Below, piece after piece: positions 1 to 11,737 of a DNA stretch of 64,000 nucleotides (its first letter is position 1; each line of letters opens with the position of its first letter). A model generated the notes under the pieces. It did not search any database. It was not told the origin of the DNA and saw nothing but the letters and a program-made list of their open reading frames with translations. Source of the stretch: Paramecium pentaurelia (taxonomy: Eukaryota; Ciliophora; Oligohymenophorea; Peniculida; Parameciidae); the NCBI GenBank assembly GCA_905183005.1, contig CAJJDO010000051.1:248001-312000 (forward strand). Direction: 5' to 3'. The position numbers and the translations under genes are program-made.

Positions 1-1
1 T

Positions 2-199
2 ATTGATCAAAAGTATTTGGGAGAATGTACTATTTGTTTAGAATAATTTGAAATCATAAATAGAACCAAAAATATAATTAGATTAAATTGTTTTGGTCAT
101 CATATTTTCCATGCTGATTGTATCCAAAATTGGTTCTAAAATAATAAAAAAAAATGTCCAATATGTAATACCAATCAAATTAAAATCTCTTTTAATTGA
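2..199 (+). CDS. RING-H2 zinc finger protein, C-terminal fragment
   Basis: The frame enters from outside the window and ends at TGA 197-199. With TAA/TAG read as Gln it gives a C-terminal RING-H2 finger: a CTIC pair, then CFGHHIFHADC, then CPIC, in the order and spacing of a C3H2C3 RING. Such domains usually bind an E2 and act as ubiquitin ligases; that function is inferred from the family. The domain lies at the extreme C terminus, about 20 residues before the stop. Everything upstream is missing, so membrane anchoring and partners cannot be judged. Standard-code translation would break this ORF at the TAA Gln codons. Confidence 0.8.
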
Positions 200-478
200 T
201 TATTGTAACCATATTATTCTATTTATTAATATATTTCATTATAAATATCTCTCGAAAATTAGATCTAAAATCTAAAATAAATATATATATATATATTTTG
301 TTATAAAAATATAATAATTCTTAATATCACTATTAATAAATTAGATTAAATTTTTTTATTAAATATAATCTCTTTCTGCCTTTGTTAATAACAAAACTAG
401 TAAATTAAAATTTATTATGAATTTCCAATTTCTATAAGTAAAAGATAATTCATAGAAATAAATAATATGATAATAAAC

Positions 479-872
479 TCATAATTTTTATTCCTTTAAC
501 TCAACAAAATTAATTTATGCAATTTATGTGGGTTATTCATTATTCTCTGGAATCTAATTTTATGTGTTATTCCTCAAACAATTTTGAGATTATTAATAGA
601 TAACTCTTAATCTTTTAGCTGTTTTATTTTTTGCATAAAAATATAGGCCTGCATAAACCCCTATTATAGCACACCATATAGCTATAATTATTCCCAAAAA
701 AGTATAACAATATTGATAAGTCTCACAATGCCAATCACCTTCATACCAAAAGCAACACTCTTCACAATAATACTCTGTTCCATATTATATAAAGTCTAAA
801 ATAATTGATAATTATCTTACAGCAATAGCTTCTTACAGCAACTAAAAATGAAAACAGCAGCAATGGTTTCAT
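479..872 (-). CDS. small single-pass membrane protein, Cys-rich ectodomain
   Basis: ATG at 872, stop TGA at 481-479, one 25-nt GTA...TAG intron near codon 17; 369 coding nt (122 aa). The N terminus (MKPLLLFSFLVAV) is a signal peptide. A short Cys/Trp-rich ectodomain follows (YYCEECCFWYEGDWHCETY), then one hydrophobic helix (TFLGIIIAIWCAIIGVYAGL), then a basic and Gln-rich tail of about 50 residues. This is a type I topology. The fold resembles small ciliate surface or secretory-pathway proteins, but I recognise no family. The intron restores one frame, which supports the model. Confidence 0.65.
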
Positions 873-1528
873 TAAGAATAAATTCTAAAATTATAAATAC
901 CTTAAAAAGATTGAATTGTGGAAATATAGAATTATATTAATAGTGTATTCATTTATTAATTAAAGATTTCTAAATTAATACAATTATATGATAATAATAT
1001 ATCTCGATTATAACTTAAGTAAATATACAATAAATAAAAGGCATCAAATTTATTAATTATAATAAACTGAATAATAATGGTTTATCTATTTATCTTCAGA
1101 TAATTTAAATTTAGAATTATTAGTATGAGGTTCATGAGAATTTACATTGAATTATAAATCCTATACATATTTATTTAATAAATAAAAGTTGTATGTGTCT
1201 TTAAAAATAGATAATAAAAATAAATATTGCTTTAATGTTGATTACTATATATTAGTAGGATAGTTCTTTTAATTAAATGCTCAAAATTTTAATATTTTAA
1301 GATTTTTAATACAAATAAGAATTTGATACACAATAGATATCATTTTAGGTTAAAAACCTCATAATCTAACTAAGTATCTATTAGAAAATTTAATTAAAAT
1401 TAATGTTATTATTATTATATTAAAAAATAAAATTAATTCAATTTTTATTTATACCAATTATTTTATTTAAATGTGCTTGTTTGTTTAAATTTATCTTTAT
1501 TTCATTTTCTATATTTTCTTATTGAATT
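873..1528. other. AT-rich intergenic stretch
   Basis: About 650 bp between a leftward gene start and a rightward candidate. I see only AT-rich sequence with short homopolymers and no convincing reading frame on either strand. It probably holds the upstream regions of both neighbours. Confidence 0.5.
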
Positions 1529-2323
1529 ATGAGCTAACAACAATTATTCGCTTTAATAATTTATTAAATAACTAAACAAATAATCCCAGCAGCTGAAGAT
1601 ATATTATTAGCCTATTCAGCTGAAATCTCTAATATAGGTATAAGTTTTTTTAATTAAGACTAAGTTATTTTACGAATTGTAATTTATTCTAACTTATCAA
1701 CTACATTAAAAGGCTTTGATAAGAATTCTCTTATTTGTTTCCAAATATTTTCTTAGATCTTAATTTGAAAATTTAATAATATCATTAAATATCCAAAGAT
1801 CTTTTATATTATTTAAGGTGGATTATTATATGCTCTTACTTCTAACATAGATGCTTTATTGAGAGTACTAATTTATTATTTTATTTTTTATTCTATACTC
1901 TTAAATTCATATTCTTAATTTTAATAATTTTCATTACTTTTTACTTACTCATACAATTATTTTTCAAAATATTATATTTTTTAATTCATTGATTAAAGTT
2001 TTAATGTTGAAATATATTAAATTCTTTGATTCATAAAACTATTTACTAATCGCAATTACAAATATTATTCATATGTTAAAAATTCACTAATTTGATAGAT
2101 AATCTCAGGTTAAAGTCTTTCAAATTTAGAAATTGAGTTCTTATAAAAATTATTAATACATGATTTTATTTTTGATTTACTTAATGAATAATACTATTAG
2201 TTTCTTTATGTTTAGGATTTGATTGAACTGTTTTAAGAAAAGTTTAGACTTAAAATTACTTTTTGTCTTTGCTATACATTTTTAAATAATAATATAATTA
2301 TGTTTCATTATATTATCACTTGA
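1529..2323 (+). pseudogene. reading frame with three in-frame TGA codons
   Basis: From ATG 1529 one frame stays protein-like for 795 bp to TGA 2321-2323, but has TGAs at 1766-1768, 2027-2029 and 2093-2095. No frame change is needed across them. It starts MSQQQLFALIIYQITKQIIP; later stretches such as KIFYIIQGGLLYALTSNIDA and LSNLEIEFLQKLLIHDFIFD look like an alpha-helical repeat protein. I recognise no family. If TGA is always a stop, this is a decayed gene or a 79-aa ORF (1529-1768). A 21-nt intron beginning near 1635 would not change the frame. Confidence 0.35.
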
Positions 2324-2355
2324 ATTATTATTTATTGAATATTCTCAAAAATAAG

Positions 2356-2993
2356 ATGGAGCATATAATAATAAAGGCTGAAGGTTCTGAAAACTATGGT
2401 TCAATGGATATGTCACCTGAGTGCAGACCAAGACCTTTAAATGATAAAATTTCATTTGGAGAATATAGGATCATAGCGAAAACGATATTTTTGGGGCCTC
2501 ATTGTAAAAATATGTTGGATTTTATATAAAAGGGCCTTTATTTGCTATTACGTTGATTGGATTCAATATATTTGCCTATATAATGATGAAACAATAAAAA
2601 GCTTTGGGTCATGATATAACCTTTGGAATAATTATAACAATAGCATAATCAATATTTTATATGGGTGTTGGATTGGCTAATCCTGGAATTTCAAATGATT
2701 CATCTTTGAATTAAAAATATCTTGGATAGTTGTACTCTTTATCAAATAGGACCTAATAAAGAAATGTATGGTATTGTGAAAAATGTTAAAAAATATAACC
2801 TCCTCGATCTGATCATTGTCCATTTTGTAAAGTCTGTATTACAAATTATGATCATCATTGTCCTTGGACAGGGAAATGCATTGGAGGTGAGAATCTATTT
2901 CATTTCTGGGCTTTTCTTATCTCAACAATTGTTTTCTTCACTTATTTTATAACAATATTGCTGAATCAAAGAGAGGAAGCCCAAAAATAATGA
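2356..2993 (+). CDS. DHHC-type protein S-acyltransferase (palmitoyltransferase)
   Basis: ATG 2356, stop TGA 2991-2993, one 29-nt intron at 2504-2532; 202 aa. Two transmembrane helices (WPLFAITLIGFNIFAYIMM; FGIIITIAQSIFYMGVGLA) precede a Cys-rich domain with PPRSDHCPFCKVC and NYDHHCPWTGKCIG, which holds the catalytic DHHC cysteine and the zinc ligands. A third helix follows (FHFWAFLISTIVFFTYFITI). These enzymes attach palmitate to cysteines on the cytosolic face of membranes. The usual fourth helix is missing before the stop. Helix-like residues recur downstream to about 3217 in shifted frames, so the 3' end may be frameshifted by real decay or by homopolymer error. The start was chosen because the upstream in-frame TTG is not an ATG. 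Confidence 0.85.
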
Positions 2994-3220
2994 ATTAGTT
3001 TATTATTAAAAATCAAAGACCTTTGATTTTTTAATTAGATTATTATTAACTCTAATAAAAATACCTATATTAACATGAATTTTATTTTAGCAATGATAAC
3101 TGTATTAGCATCATGGTTTTTCTAATCATTTCTATTAGTGTTAGAAAGAACGTACCTTGAGCTATAAAAAAGAATAAATTTTCATTTTTTTTTATTTTAT
3201 ATCGTTATTCACTAATGAAT

Positions 3221-4693
3221 ATGATGAAATTAATTGTTATATTACTTTTATTATTCACTTAGTAATTAAATATGTATTTAGATTAAAGTAAATTACTAAA
3301 TGTGATTTTTAGATTGAATCTAAATTTAGAATTTTTCTTCACTTTCAAAAATAATATTTGGAGTACCACAAAAATGTATTTAAAATATTGAAGAGAATTT
3401 AGAGTAAAAGAAATTAGTAATATTTTAGGAAATAATGGAATATTAATTTTTTAACAGGACTAAAATATTTTGGTTTATCTATATAAAATATAATGACTAC
3501 ATAATGTTATCTATAAATAGAAATGCTATTATGTATTTAATAGGATATTTGTCTAAATAAGAATACAATATTTAATTGTATTTTTATCTATATAAAACCA
3601 TGATAAAAAAGTCCTGAATTACAAAAAGGATTTTTATTGATAATCTTTTTTAAAACTCAAGATTTAACTTCTTTGATAATTCTAATTAGAAAGTAGTTAA
3701 ATTATGAGATAAAAATATCACTGTTGATATTATCTTTAGATAATACATGCTCAGTAACATATATGGATGTTAGAATTAATTATGAAGTTTTACAATATTA
3801 AATAAAGTAATTGATATTCTTTGAATGCAATACTTTAAAATGATTTGAAAAATATGAGTAAAAATTAATAGAGATTAGTGAAACATGGAGAAATGCATGA
3901 GTTTTACACTGAATAAAGTGGAAAGGAAGCAAAATTATTGATGTTAGTTTAATGTGTTATAATTATTATGAATTTTAAAATGTGTTATCAAATTATATAT
4001 TCAACATAGGAATCCTAATGAAAATGGATTTTTCATTGAATTTGTGATTGATTTTAAGGGACTAATTGATATTCTACATTTGAAATTATATCATTCGAGG
4101 CTGTTGAAATAACTCTCAGCTTTGAAATCATACCTGATTGCAGTTCAGTATATGAGCACATCTTCGATCCTACCTAAATAATTTACTTCTTTTCCTCTCT
4201 TAGATGAAATATTATAGTTTTAGCAGTGGCATACTTGATTGAAAGTTTCTTAGCGGCCTATTAAATTCATTATGCAGTATCATACTTCTTTAATTTTAAA
4301 CCCTTCCTTGAGTACAAGTCTAGACAATTAATCCTTAGAAACTGGAGGCACTTTTACGTATGTTCTTTTATATTCTTAGAATATCCCAGGGACTATATTA
4401 GAACGGGGCCTAAGTTCTTTTTTTTAGGCTTATTTATTTTGTTGAACACTCTTTGAAGATTTTTATTCGCTCTCTTCAATGATATTCATCTAATTCAATA
4501 TTAATATTTAAAAATCTTTATAAATATCCAAATTCGAGCAAATCAGCCCTTAGTGCGTCATAATTTAGAAGTATTCAATATTTTTACTGATAATGATTTT
4601 ATAATACCTCTTAAAATCGAAATCCATTCAAATAGGAATGCCTTGTTCAATCATAGGTTATGGATTAATGACGAACATTAAACCAAGAGGTGA
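3221..4693 (+). pseudogene. degenerate membrane/secretory protein gene
   Basis: ATG 3221 opens a signal-peptide-like stretch (MMKLIVILLLLFTQQ), followed by a canonical 25-nt intron at 3288-3312. Protein-like sequence then continues to about 4693, but no single frame carries it: frame changes are needed near 3600, 3840 and 4040. The last ~615 bp is one frame broken by TGAs at 4205-4207 and 4454-4456. That part contains membrane-like segments (NIIVLAVAYLIESFLAAY; GPKFFFLGLFILL) and ends with TGA 4691-4693. I recognise no family. The mix of frameshifts and internal TGAs best fits a pseudogene or an error-rich low-coverage assembly region. Confidence 0.4.
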
Positions 4694-5475
4694 ATCAACT
4701 CAAAATTTAATATTTTAATATTAATATAAAAATATTAAACGAAATTTGAATCTTATATTATTTATGAATTAATGAAGGTTGATCTTGCTCCTTAATAAAT
4801 TTTCTTCTACATTCCTAAAATCAATTAATTTTGTAAATTTAAATTAAAAACTTGAGTTGTTTTTCCCTGCTTGAAATTTAAAAAATAAACAATATATTTT
4901 TAATTTAATAGTTCAGAATCATAAACATTTACATTATTTTATAATAATGTAATAATTTAACCAACATAACTAGTTAAATTTAATGCTCAATTAATGAAAA
5001 AATCTAATCAAAATAGTAATTTAAACTACTAAAGTAAACCGGTATTTATGATTTAAAGACAACATTCTTGTAGATAGTACTTTTAGATTATAATAAACAA
5101 GACTCTTAAGACTCTAAATTTATATAGGATACTTGAGGATTTCTGTTTAAAAAATGAAGACCTGATCTGCTTATTTTTTAGTTTATATAAAATATTAAGT
5201 GTTATTAATGGAGTATAAGTGTAATCAGTAAAAATTTGGATTATGATGAGTTGTTTAAAATAAAGAACTTTTTCTTATTAATATTATAATAACTGAAACT
5301 AATTATATAAAAATAAAAATGAAGAGGATTAAGAATAAATTTTGTTAGAATGATTAGAATGAAAGTGATTTTTAAAGTTTATTAGGGGATATGAACAAAT
5401 ATCAAAGGGAAAATATTGAAATGATTTTATCAATTTAAAAAGATTCAATTAGAATTTATGCATTTGATTTATATA
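4694..5475. other. stretch without a supported gene
   Basis: AT-rich. A short frame around 4770-4856 (MKVDLAPQQIFFYIP...) may be the last remnant of the decayed gene upstream. Another frame from ATG 5321 (MKRIKNKFCQNDQNESDFQS) runs into the zinc-finger gene in a different frame. Neither has domain support. Nothing else seen. Confidence 0.4.
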
Positions 5476-5936
5476 ATGAAATAGTATATAGAAGTTGGTT
5501 ATGCTCTTTCAAATAGAGTTAAATGTTAGAATTGTCTTTAGAACATAATTAAAGATGATATCAGGATAGGTCATGTATTAACTAGACCTCCTGGATTAGG
5601 TTTTGATAAGAAAATATGGTATCATTTAAATTGTCTTACATCAATAAAGGGAGATCGAAATCAAGATTTAGATATAGTTAATATACATGGATTGAAAGAA
5701 GAGGATTAAAAGAAGGTAAGATAGAAAGTTGAATAGATAAAGAAGAGTAGTTACTAAAAAAGTATAAATTATATATAAATATTTTTGTAGAGGATTAAAA
5801 GGAAGTGAAATATTTGTCAAAACAAGAACATTTTTAAAATTATGTTAAAATTTAAAGGGATTTACATTTTAATTAAAAACTACGTTAATAGGCAATGTTT
5901 TTTGAGAAAATAGATTAACCTGAGGAATAATGGTGA
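5476..5936 (+). CDS. small PARP-type zinc finger protein
   Basis: ATG 5476, stop TGA 5934-5936, one 29-nt GTA...TAG intron after the finger; 432 coding nt (143 aa). Residues 1-60 match the PARP zinc finger that recognises DNA breaks: YALSNRVKCQNCLQNI, then RIGHVLTRPP, then the third and fourth ligands in KIWYHLNC (C-x2-C...H-x2-C). The rest is a Lys/Gln-rich helical tail. No catalytic PARP domain fits before the stop, so this is a stand-alone finger, as in some DNA-damage adaptor proteins; that role is inferred. An alternative upstream ATG in the same frame lies at 5458. The next gene converges from the other strand 41 bp away. Confidence 0.8.
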
Positions 5937-5977
5937 ATATTATATAATTACCAATTATAAATTAAAAGATTATATAT

Positions 5978-8900
5978 TCAGAATTGATATTTTTGATTAA
6001 TTCCGAATCCTAAGAACTTACCAATTTTAGGAGCAGCTAAACATTAATGCAATTTCATATTGCTAATTACTTCAGGCATGGATCTATCTCTAGTTAATTT
6101 AGATGTAACAGATCCAGTAACACTATTATTATCTATTCTTGATAGACTAGTTGGTTATTATTTTGAGAGATATTTATAGAATTATGTGGCAGGAATAGAT
6201 GGAAGTTCTGATTTTATAGGAGTCTTGAATTCCTATATACTAATACTATCTTATTTATCTATTAAAATTGGTGGGAATTCAGTATGAGTATTCTCCTCTA
6301 TAATCTCTGAGTCTTTAATTAATAAATCATAAAATTTGCCTATATCATTGACTTTCACAATCCCATTTTTAGGTATAATATCTTCATAATCACTTTATTT
6401 AGTTTTTTGAGTTGTATTTTATCGAATGCCTGATTTCTTCTTTAAATAAGATTTTTCATAGGATCCTCTCAAAATACTATTATTGATTGTAATACTTGAA
6501 TATTCTTCTTTTGATAAACGTATAGATTATGATTATTCAGATGCTAAATATTGATCCATTTTATTTTAGATTTTATATGGTAAATCTTATGCTTAAGTAT
6601 GTTTATTCCGTTATCCTTTTTCATACTGTTCAATTTCAAGAAAAACTCCTGGTTTTAATTCTAAAACATCCATGAATTCCTGCAAGGGATTTCTTTCTTA
6701 TTATGCTATAATCTTTTGAGCTTCTCCATTTTCATTTATTGGTTATACTTTAAATACTTTTAATTTAGGTTTTGGGAATGTTGGTCGTCTTGGTTTGATA
6801 ACTGCCAATTCATTTGTTTGAGATGGAGCTGATTCTTTCATTTATTAACCTTCAATCTTTTTAACAGGAGCCAATTGCACTCTCTTAGCTTTAAGTATTA
6901 TTTTACCATCAATATCATAAGTTACTTTTTCTGGTTAACCATCTACTAAAACTCTTATTTTTCTTCGTTCTTCCTATTTCTCCTTTTCAATTTGAGCTTG
7001 ATTTTCTTCAAATTCTTTTCTCATTTTTTCTCTATATGATAACTGACTTCTCAATTAATCATCATATAAATCGCTTTCAGGCTCCTATTATGTTTATACT
7101 ATTTCAGGTTAAAATTCTTCCCAAGAAGGAGGCTTTTCTTCAAACTATTCTTCAACTAATTCTTCAATCTTATTATCAGGTTTTCTTATGTATTCCTTCA
7201 TTAATTATGCATTTTATCTCCTCCATTAATCATTCATAGGTTTTTCAGGTTCACCTTCTTCATCTAAATCTGATTTGATTTTGTCATATTCAAATTACTT
7301 TACTATAGATTCTACTAATTCTAAAGTTTTAATAGATGTAAAAGATGGCATATTTCTTAATACATCACTTATATTCAGACCATTATTTAGAGAATTCATG
7401 ATATGTTTTATGCTATCTTAGACGATAACATGAACTTCTATTAGTGATTGATATGCATTTTCAGGCTCAAAGGTCAGAATAGAAGAACGATGCAAAGCTA
7501 TAGGTGTTGAAATTTGTAAATTATTCATTTTTTTTTAGGTTTAGAATCATCTTTTTTTGGAACCTCCTTCTAAGGCTATTTCTATGGCTTTTATGGACTA
7601 GCATTTTTTTATGTTTTGGCTCCTTTTTTATCTTAATCTGCTGGTGATTTCATTTCGATCACAGGAAAAGTTAAAGAACTTTTAATTTCTTCCCTTTTTT
7701 ATTCAACCATAATTTTTCTCTTTTCATTTAGTTCTTTTCTCTATTATTAATTATTATATTATTATTACCCTTTAGTCTTCTTCTAAATACTCTTATTATT
7801 TATAAGTTGCAGGACTAAATTGTTTAGCTGATAATAAACCTAATTATGCTCTTTATGCTTATAAAAATCTTTCCTTTTCTTTTTAGAATAGTTTAACTAA
7901 TAAATATATATATAATAGAAATACTTTTCTATTCTTCATAAATAGAAACATCCAATTTTGGTTAAGATTTAACTAATTCTAGATGTTTAGGATGATTTTT
8001 TTTAAAAGGATATGTTATTTTTCTATAATCAACAGGAACTCTTTATTTATCTTTTTCCTCTAACATTTTTTATTTCTTCAATTTCTTTTTTGTTGAAATA
8101 TCTAATTCTTTTTATTTGATGTTCAATCCTATTGCAACTAAGTATCTTTCAGATGGATTTTATGATTCTAATTACTATATATATATATATTTACCTGATG
8201 TATAATCTAATATTCCATTAAATCCTAGAATTTCTCTATCTTTAATTTCAATTCTAAAATCTTTAGTTTAATTATCTTTATATTTCATATTTCCAACTTA
8301 AATAATTCTCTTTTTATTTGTTTCGAATTTTAAGAAGATAATTTACTCCTAATTATAAAATCCAGAAATATAACTTAATTTTTCTTCCGAATTAATATTA
8401 ATCTATACCTTATCAATATTACCTTCCTATAATCCAATATGTTTTGTTGTTTTATTATCTTTATTTTCTGATTCTCCATAAGTTAATTCCAAACCTATGA
8501 TTAAATTATTCTAACTATTCTAACATACAACAATCTAATTAATAGGCATATTTGATGTCCAATCTAAATTCTTGGAATCATCAAATGGTAAACAAGTTTC
8601 TGTTTTTTTGTCTATTCCAAACATTATACTTTCTGGTTTATGTTGTGTACTTTATATTGGATCAGAGAATTATTTCTTTTCCAACAATTATGCTTATCTT
8701 TGAAGATCATTTAATTTTGTAACTGATGATTTAGTTTAAACTTCTTTTTCTTTTAATTATTTTGCTAACTATACTACATCTTCACTTAATTTAGCATATT
8801 CTTCAATTTATCTTCTTTTTTCTTTTTATGCTTCTTTCTCTTTTTTCTCAAGTTCTTCTTATAATGTTTTAACATCTTCTTTAAGTTATTTAAATATTGT

Positions 8901-10089
8901 GTCCTTATCTTTCTTAAATTCATTCAATGCTTTTTTAAGTTCATCTTTCTCTTCTGGTTCTTCTTATTTATCTTTTATTTATAAGAATCTTTTTTAATTC
9001 TAATCTTGACTTTTTTGTGCAAATTCTTATACTTTTTTTTATTTTTCATTAGTATTATCTTATTCCTTTTATTTTTCTTATTTAAAATGTTATTTCTCTT
9101 CACATGGTTTATTTAATTAAGTACACATTTAACGATAACTAATAAAATAATAATAGAGTATTACATTTTTTAAATTTCAGCAAAATAATTATTCAACTCA
9201 ACTTCTTTTCTAGTTTCATGTAATTCTTCCTTTTAAGCTTCCTTGATATTATCTTTTAATTTTTTAATTTATTCTTTGAGACTATTTAATCTACTTTCAT
9301 AATCACAATCAAATTATTATTATTTAAGTTCAGCTTCTTATTCTTTAATTATTAATTAAATCTTCTTTCTTAATCTATCTTCATCTCCAATTTATTTTTC
9401 AATTAAAATAATTTCATTACTAAGTTTATTTACATCTTCAGTTTATTCTAAATTTTTATTTCTATCTCTTAATGCCTTAATTTATTCTCTCATCAAACTA
9501 TTGGACTGTTCCATTTTATCAATATTAATCAACAAATCCACTTAAGAATATTATAAAAGAGTTACAAATTCTAGGATCAATCTTATTAGCAAAGTCTTAT
9601 TTAGATTTGCCATTCTTAATTTCATATAAAATCTTCTTTTCAGCAAGATTATAATGTTTAGGGTCCAATTTTTATTCCAATAGTTTTTATTTTCTAACAT
9701 TAGATTAGACTAATTTTTCTGCTTTGTCTCCTAGTTTTTTAAGATGACCTCTTAAATTATTATTTCTCCCTCTTAATTTTTAGACTTATTAAACATGTTC
9801 AGCCAATAAGTCCTTCCATTTTCTTAATTTCTGATTCTCATCTAATCCTTACTCATCTATAGTAAGTTTCAAATTATCTGATATATCATTATTCTTTATA
9901 CTAAAGATATATATAAATTTAAATATTTTACTCTTCATCTTCTTTTGGATTGTCACCATCTTCAAAAGGATCTCCGTCTTCATAATTATTTTCATCATTT
10001 GGATCATCTTATGGATAATCTTGGTTGTCTTCATCAGGATTATCTCCTTAATCTTGATTATCATCTTTAAATGGTTCTTCGTCTGACAT
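5978..10089 (-). CDS. large coiled-coil protein with jacalin-like lectin domain
   Basis: ATG at 10089, stop TGA 5980-5978, several short introns (31 nt after the acidic N terminus, a 25-nt one near 9555, probably a 22-nt one near 8180); roughly 1,300 aa. Order: a very acidic N terminus (MSDEEPFKDDNQDQGDNPDE); about 400 residues of charged coiled coil; then a beta-prism segment resembling jacalin/MTMR-type lectin folds (IIGLELTYG, EEKLSYISGFYN, IIFLKFETNKKR, FRIEIKDREILGFNGILD). In jacalins the last of these strands ends in a GFHG-like motif; here it is GFNG. A long low-complexity C-terminal tail follows. A structural role in the cytoskeleton or cell cortex is plausible but unproven. It starts 36 bp downstream of the EF-hand gene's stop. 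Confidence 0.7.
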
Positions 10090-10125
10090 AAGTTATATTT
10101 TTAATATAAAAATTAATTAAAATCT

Positions 10126-11679
10126 TCAATTCCTTTTAGCTGCCACAATTTTTTATGATCTCTTATTGAGAGATGGCTATTATTTAAAGAATAATTACAC
10201 ACATTAAAACTATATTGAGGAATATCTGTTTTTCTGCCTGGTCTTTTTAATAAATCATGTTTATCACATGGAGACAATATAGCAACTAATCTTTCAGCAG
10301 ATTCAATAAATTCTTTCTTATTCAAAGTATGATTTCCAGATTCCATTTCCAATAGCAAAGGTGATAAAATCTTAATAACATTATCATTCAAATCACCAAC
10401 ATCACAATTCTCAGAATTAATAAATCCATCTTTATCACTATCTAAAGAATCAAAGATTTTCATTAATGAATACTAAATTTATTATTGTATCATTTAATTT
10501 GATCTTTCACTTGCTCTTACTTAAGATGAACTTATTTATTATTATTGTATTTAGATAATTTAATTCTATCTTTTTTATTCTTATATCTTTGCTTGATTAT
10601 ATAAATTCTAAAATAAATCTCTTGGTCTATTTTCAGGAGGTCTGCCTGTTTTTGGTTTAAATAACTAATTCTCATCATCACAAATTGATAGATTTTATCT
10701 TGATGTTGATCTATTCTTCTATCTCTATTCAAAACTACTTCCCTATACAATCTTCTCTGATATCATATCTATTTTAGGATGAAATGTATAATTTGATGAA
10801 AAATACTATTTTTCCAATTACTCCAACTTTTACCTCTTAGAATCATAATCAGAATATAATGATTAATACCATGGTTAATTACTTCTATCATTTCTTTCTT
10901 CTACTATATATCTTGATCTATTAAGATAAGTATATTTTAAATACATTCTATTAATTTAAGGTTTGAATGAACAACTTTATACTTCTGTCTATAAATGTTA
11001 TTGACTTGCATTTTCTCTTTTTATTTTTTATTCTTAAGCCAATCTATTCAAATGTTCACTCACACATTCCCCTTTACGTTTTGCTAATTATCTTGATACA
11101 TTATTTATTCTTGGATGATGTGTACATTCAATTAATTATGAATTCTACAAATCTTTTTTAGCACTCTCTGCTCTCTATTATTTTTCTTCATTCTTTTTTA
11201 AACCCTTCTAATATAGAAATAACCCATAATTTATTTCAGGCTCCTAAATTTTGATTTTCTTTGATCTACTATCTGATATATTTAATTTTTATTTCAATCT
11301 CTTATTTTTTGCATCTTCATATAATCTTTCATGAACTGATGAATGAGTAGAGTAATAATTGTTTGTTGATAATTACTGTAATGGTTCATTAAAAGGAGTT
11401 TCCATCAATTTTGAATTACATGTTTCTGTTGAATATTGCATGGTATCTTAACCAGACTATACATTAATCTCTTTTTCTTACATTAACTTTCTATAATTCA
11501 GCTACTTCCAAATTTTTATTTATATTCTCTATTAATAAGGGAACCAATTTCTAATTCACATTGTATTGAATACAGAAATCTCTAGCTAACACTTCAGGAT
11601 CATCTCCCAAATGTACATTTATTGTACCCTCTCTTCCTTCATCTATTCTAACATTCATAATCAACAGAAGTTCACTCAT
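10126..11679 (-). CDS. EF-hand protein of ciliary/coiled-coil type
   Basis: ATG at 11679 (MSELLLIMNVRIDEGREGTI), stop TGA 10128-10126; introns of 25 nt and 26 nt leave 1,503 nt (500 aa). The 26-nt intron (GTGTGT...AATAG) near the 3' end is decisive. Without it the frame has no TGA and runs into the next gene. With it the protein ends YSFNPSLNKRSQKIVAAKRN, a motif type common in Ca-binding axonemal proteins. A canonical Ca-binding loop (DSDKDGFINSE) lies about 115 residues from the end. Upstream are conserved blocks (HERLYEDAKNKRLKQ; LFKPKTGRPPENRP). A role in cilia or basal bodies is inferred. Confidence 0.7.
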
Positions 11680-11737
11680 TTAATTTGAAATATAAGTTAG
11701 ATAATTTATTATATAATTTACTCTATTATTTTCTCAT

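Noticed and set aside
3221..4693. Reassigning TGA as tryptophan in this genome
   Set aside because: All conserved genes here end in TGA and use TGG for Trp, so a general reassignment is excluded; only local readthrough or decay remains. With all three stops read as sense every frame is open, so openness is not evidence.
9849..10064. Basic ORF on the minus strand overlapping the jacalin gene start
   Set aside because: It is a shadow frame of the acidic N terminus; it has no start context of its own, and removing the 26-nt intron ends the upstream gene before it.
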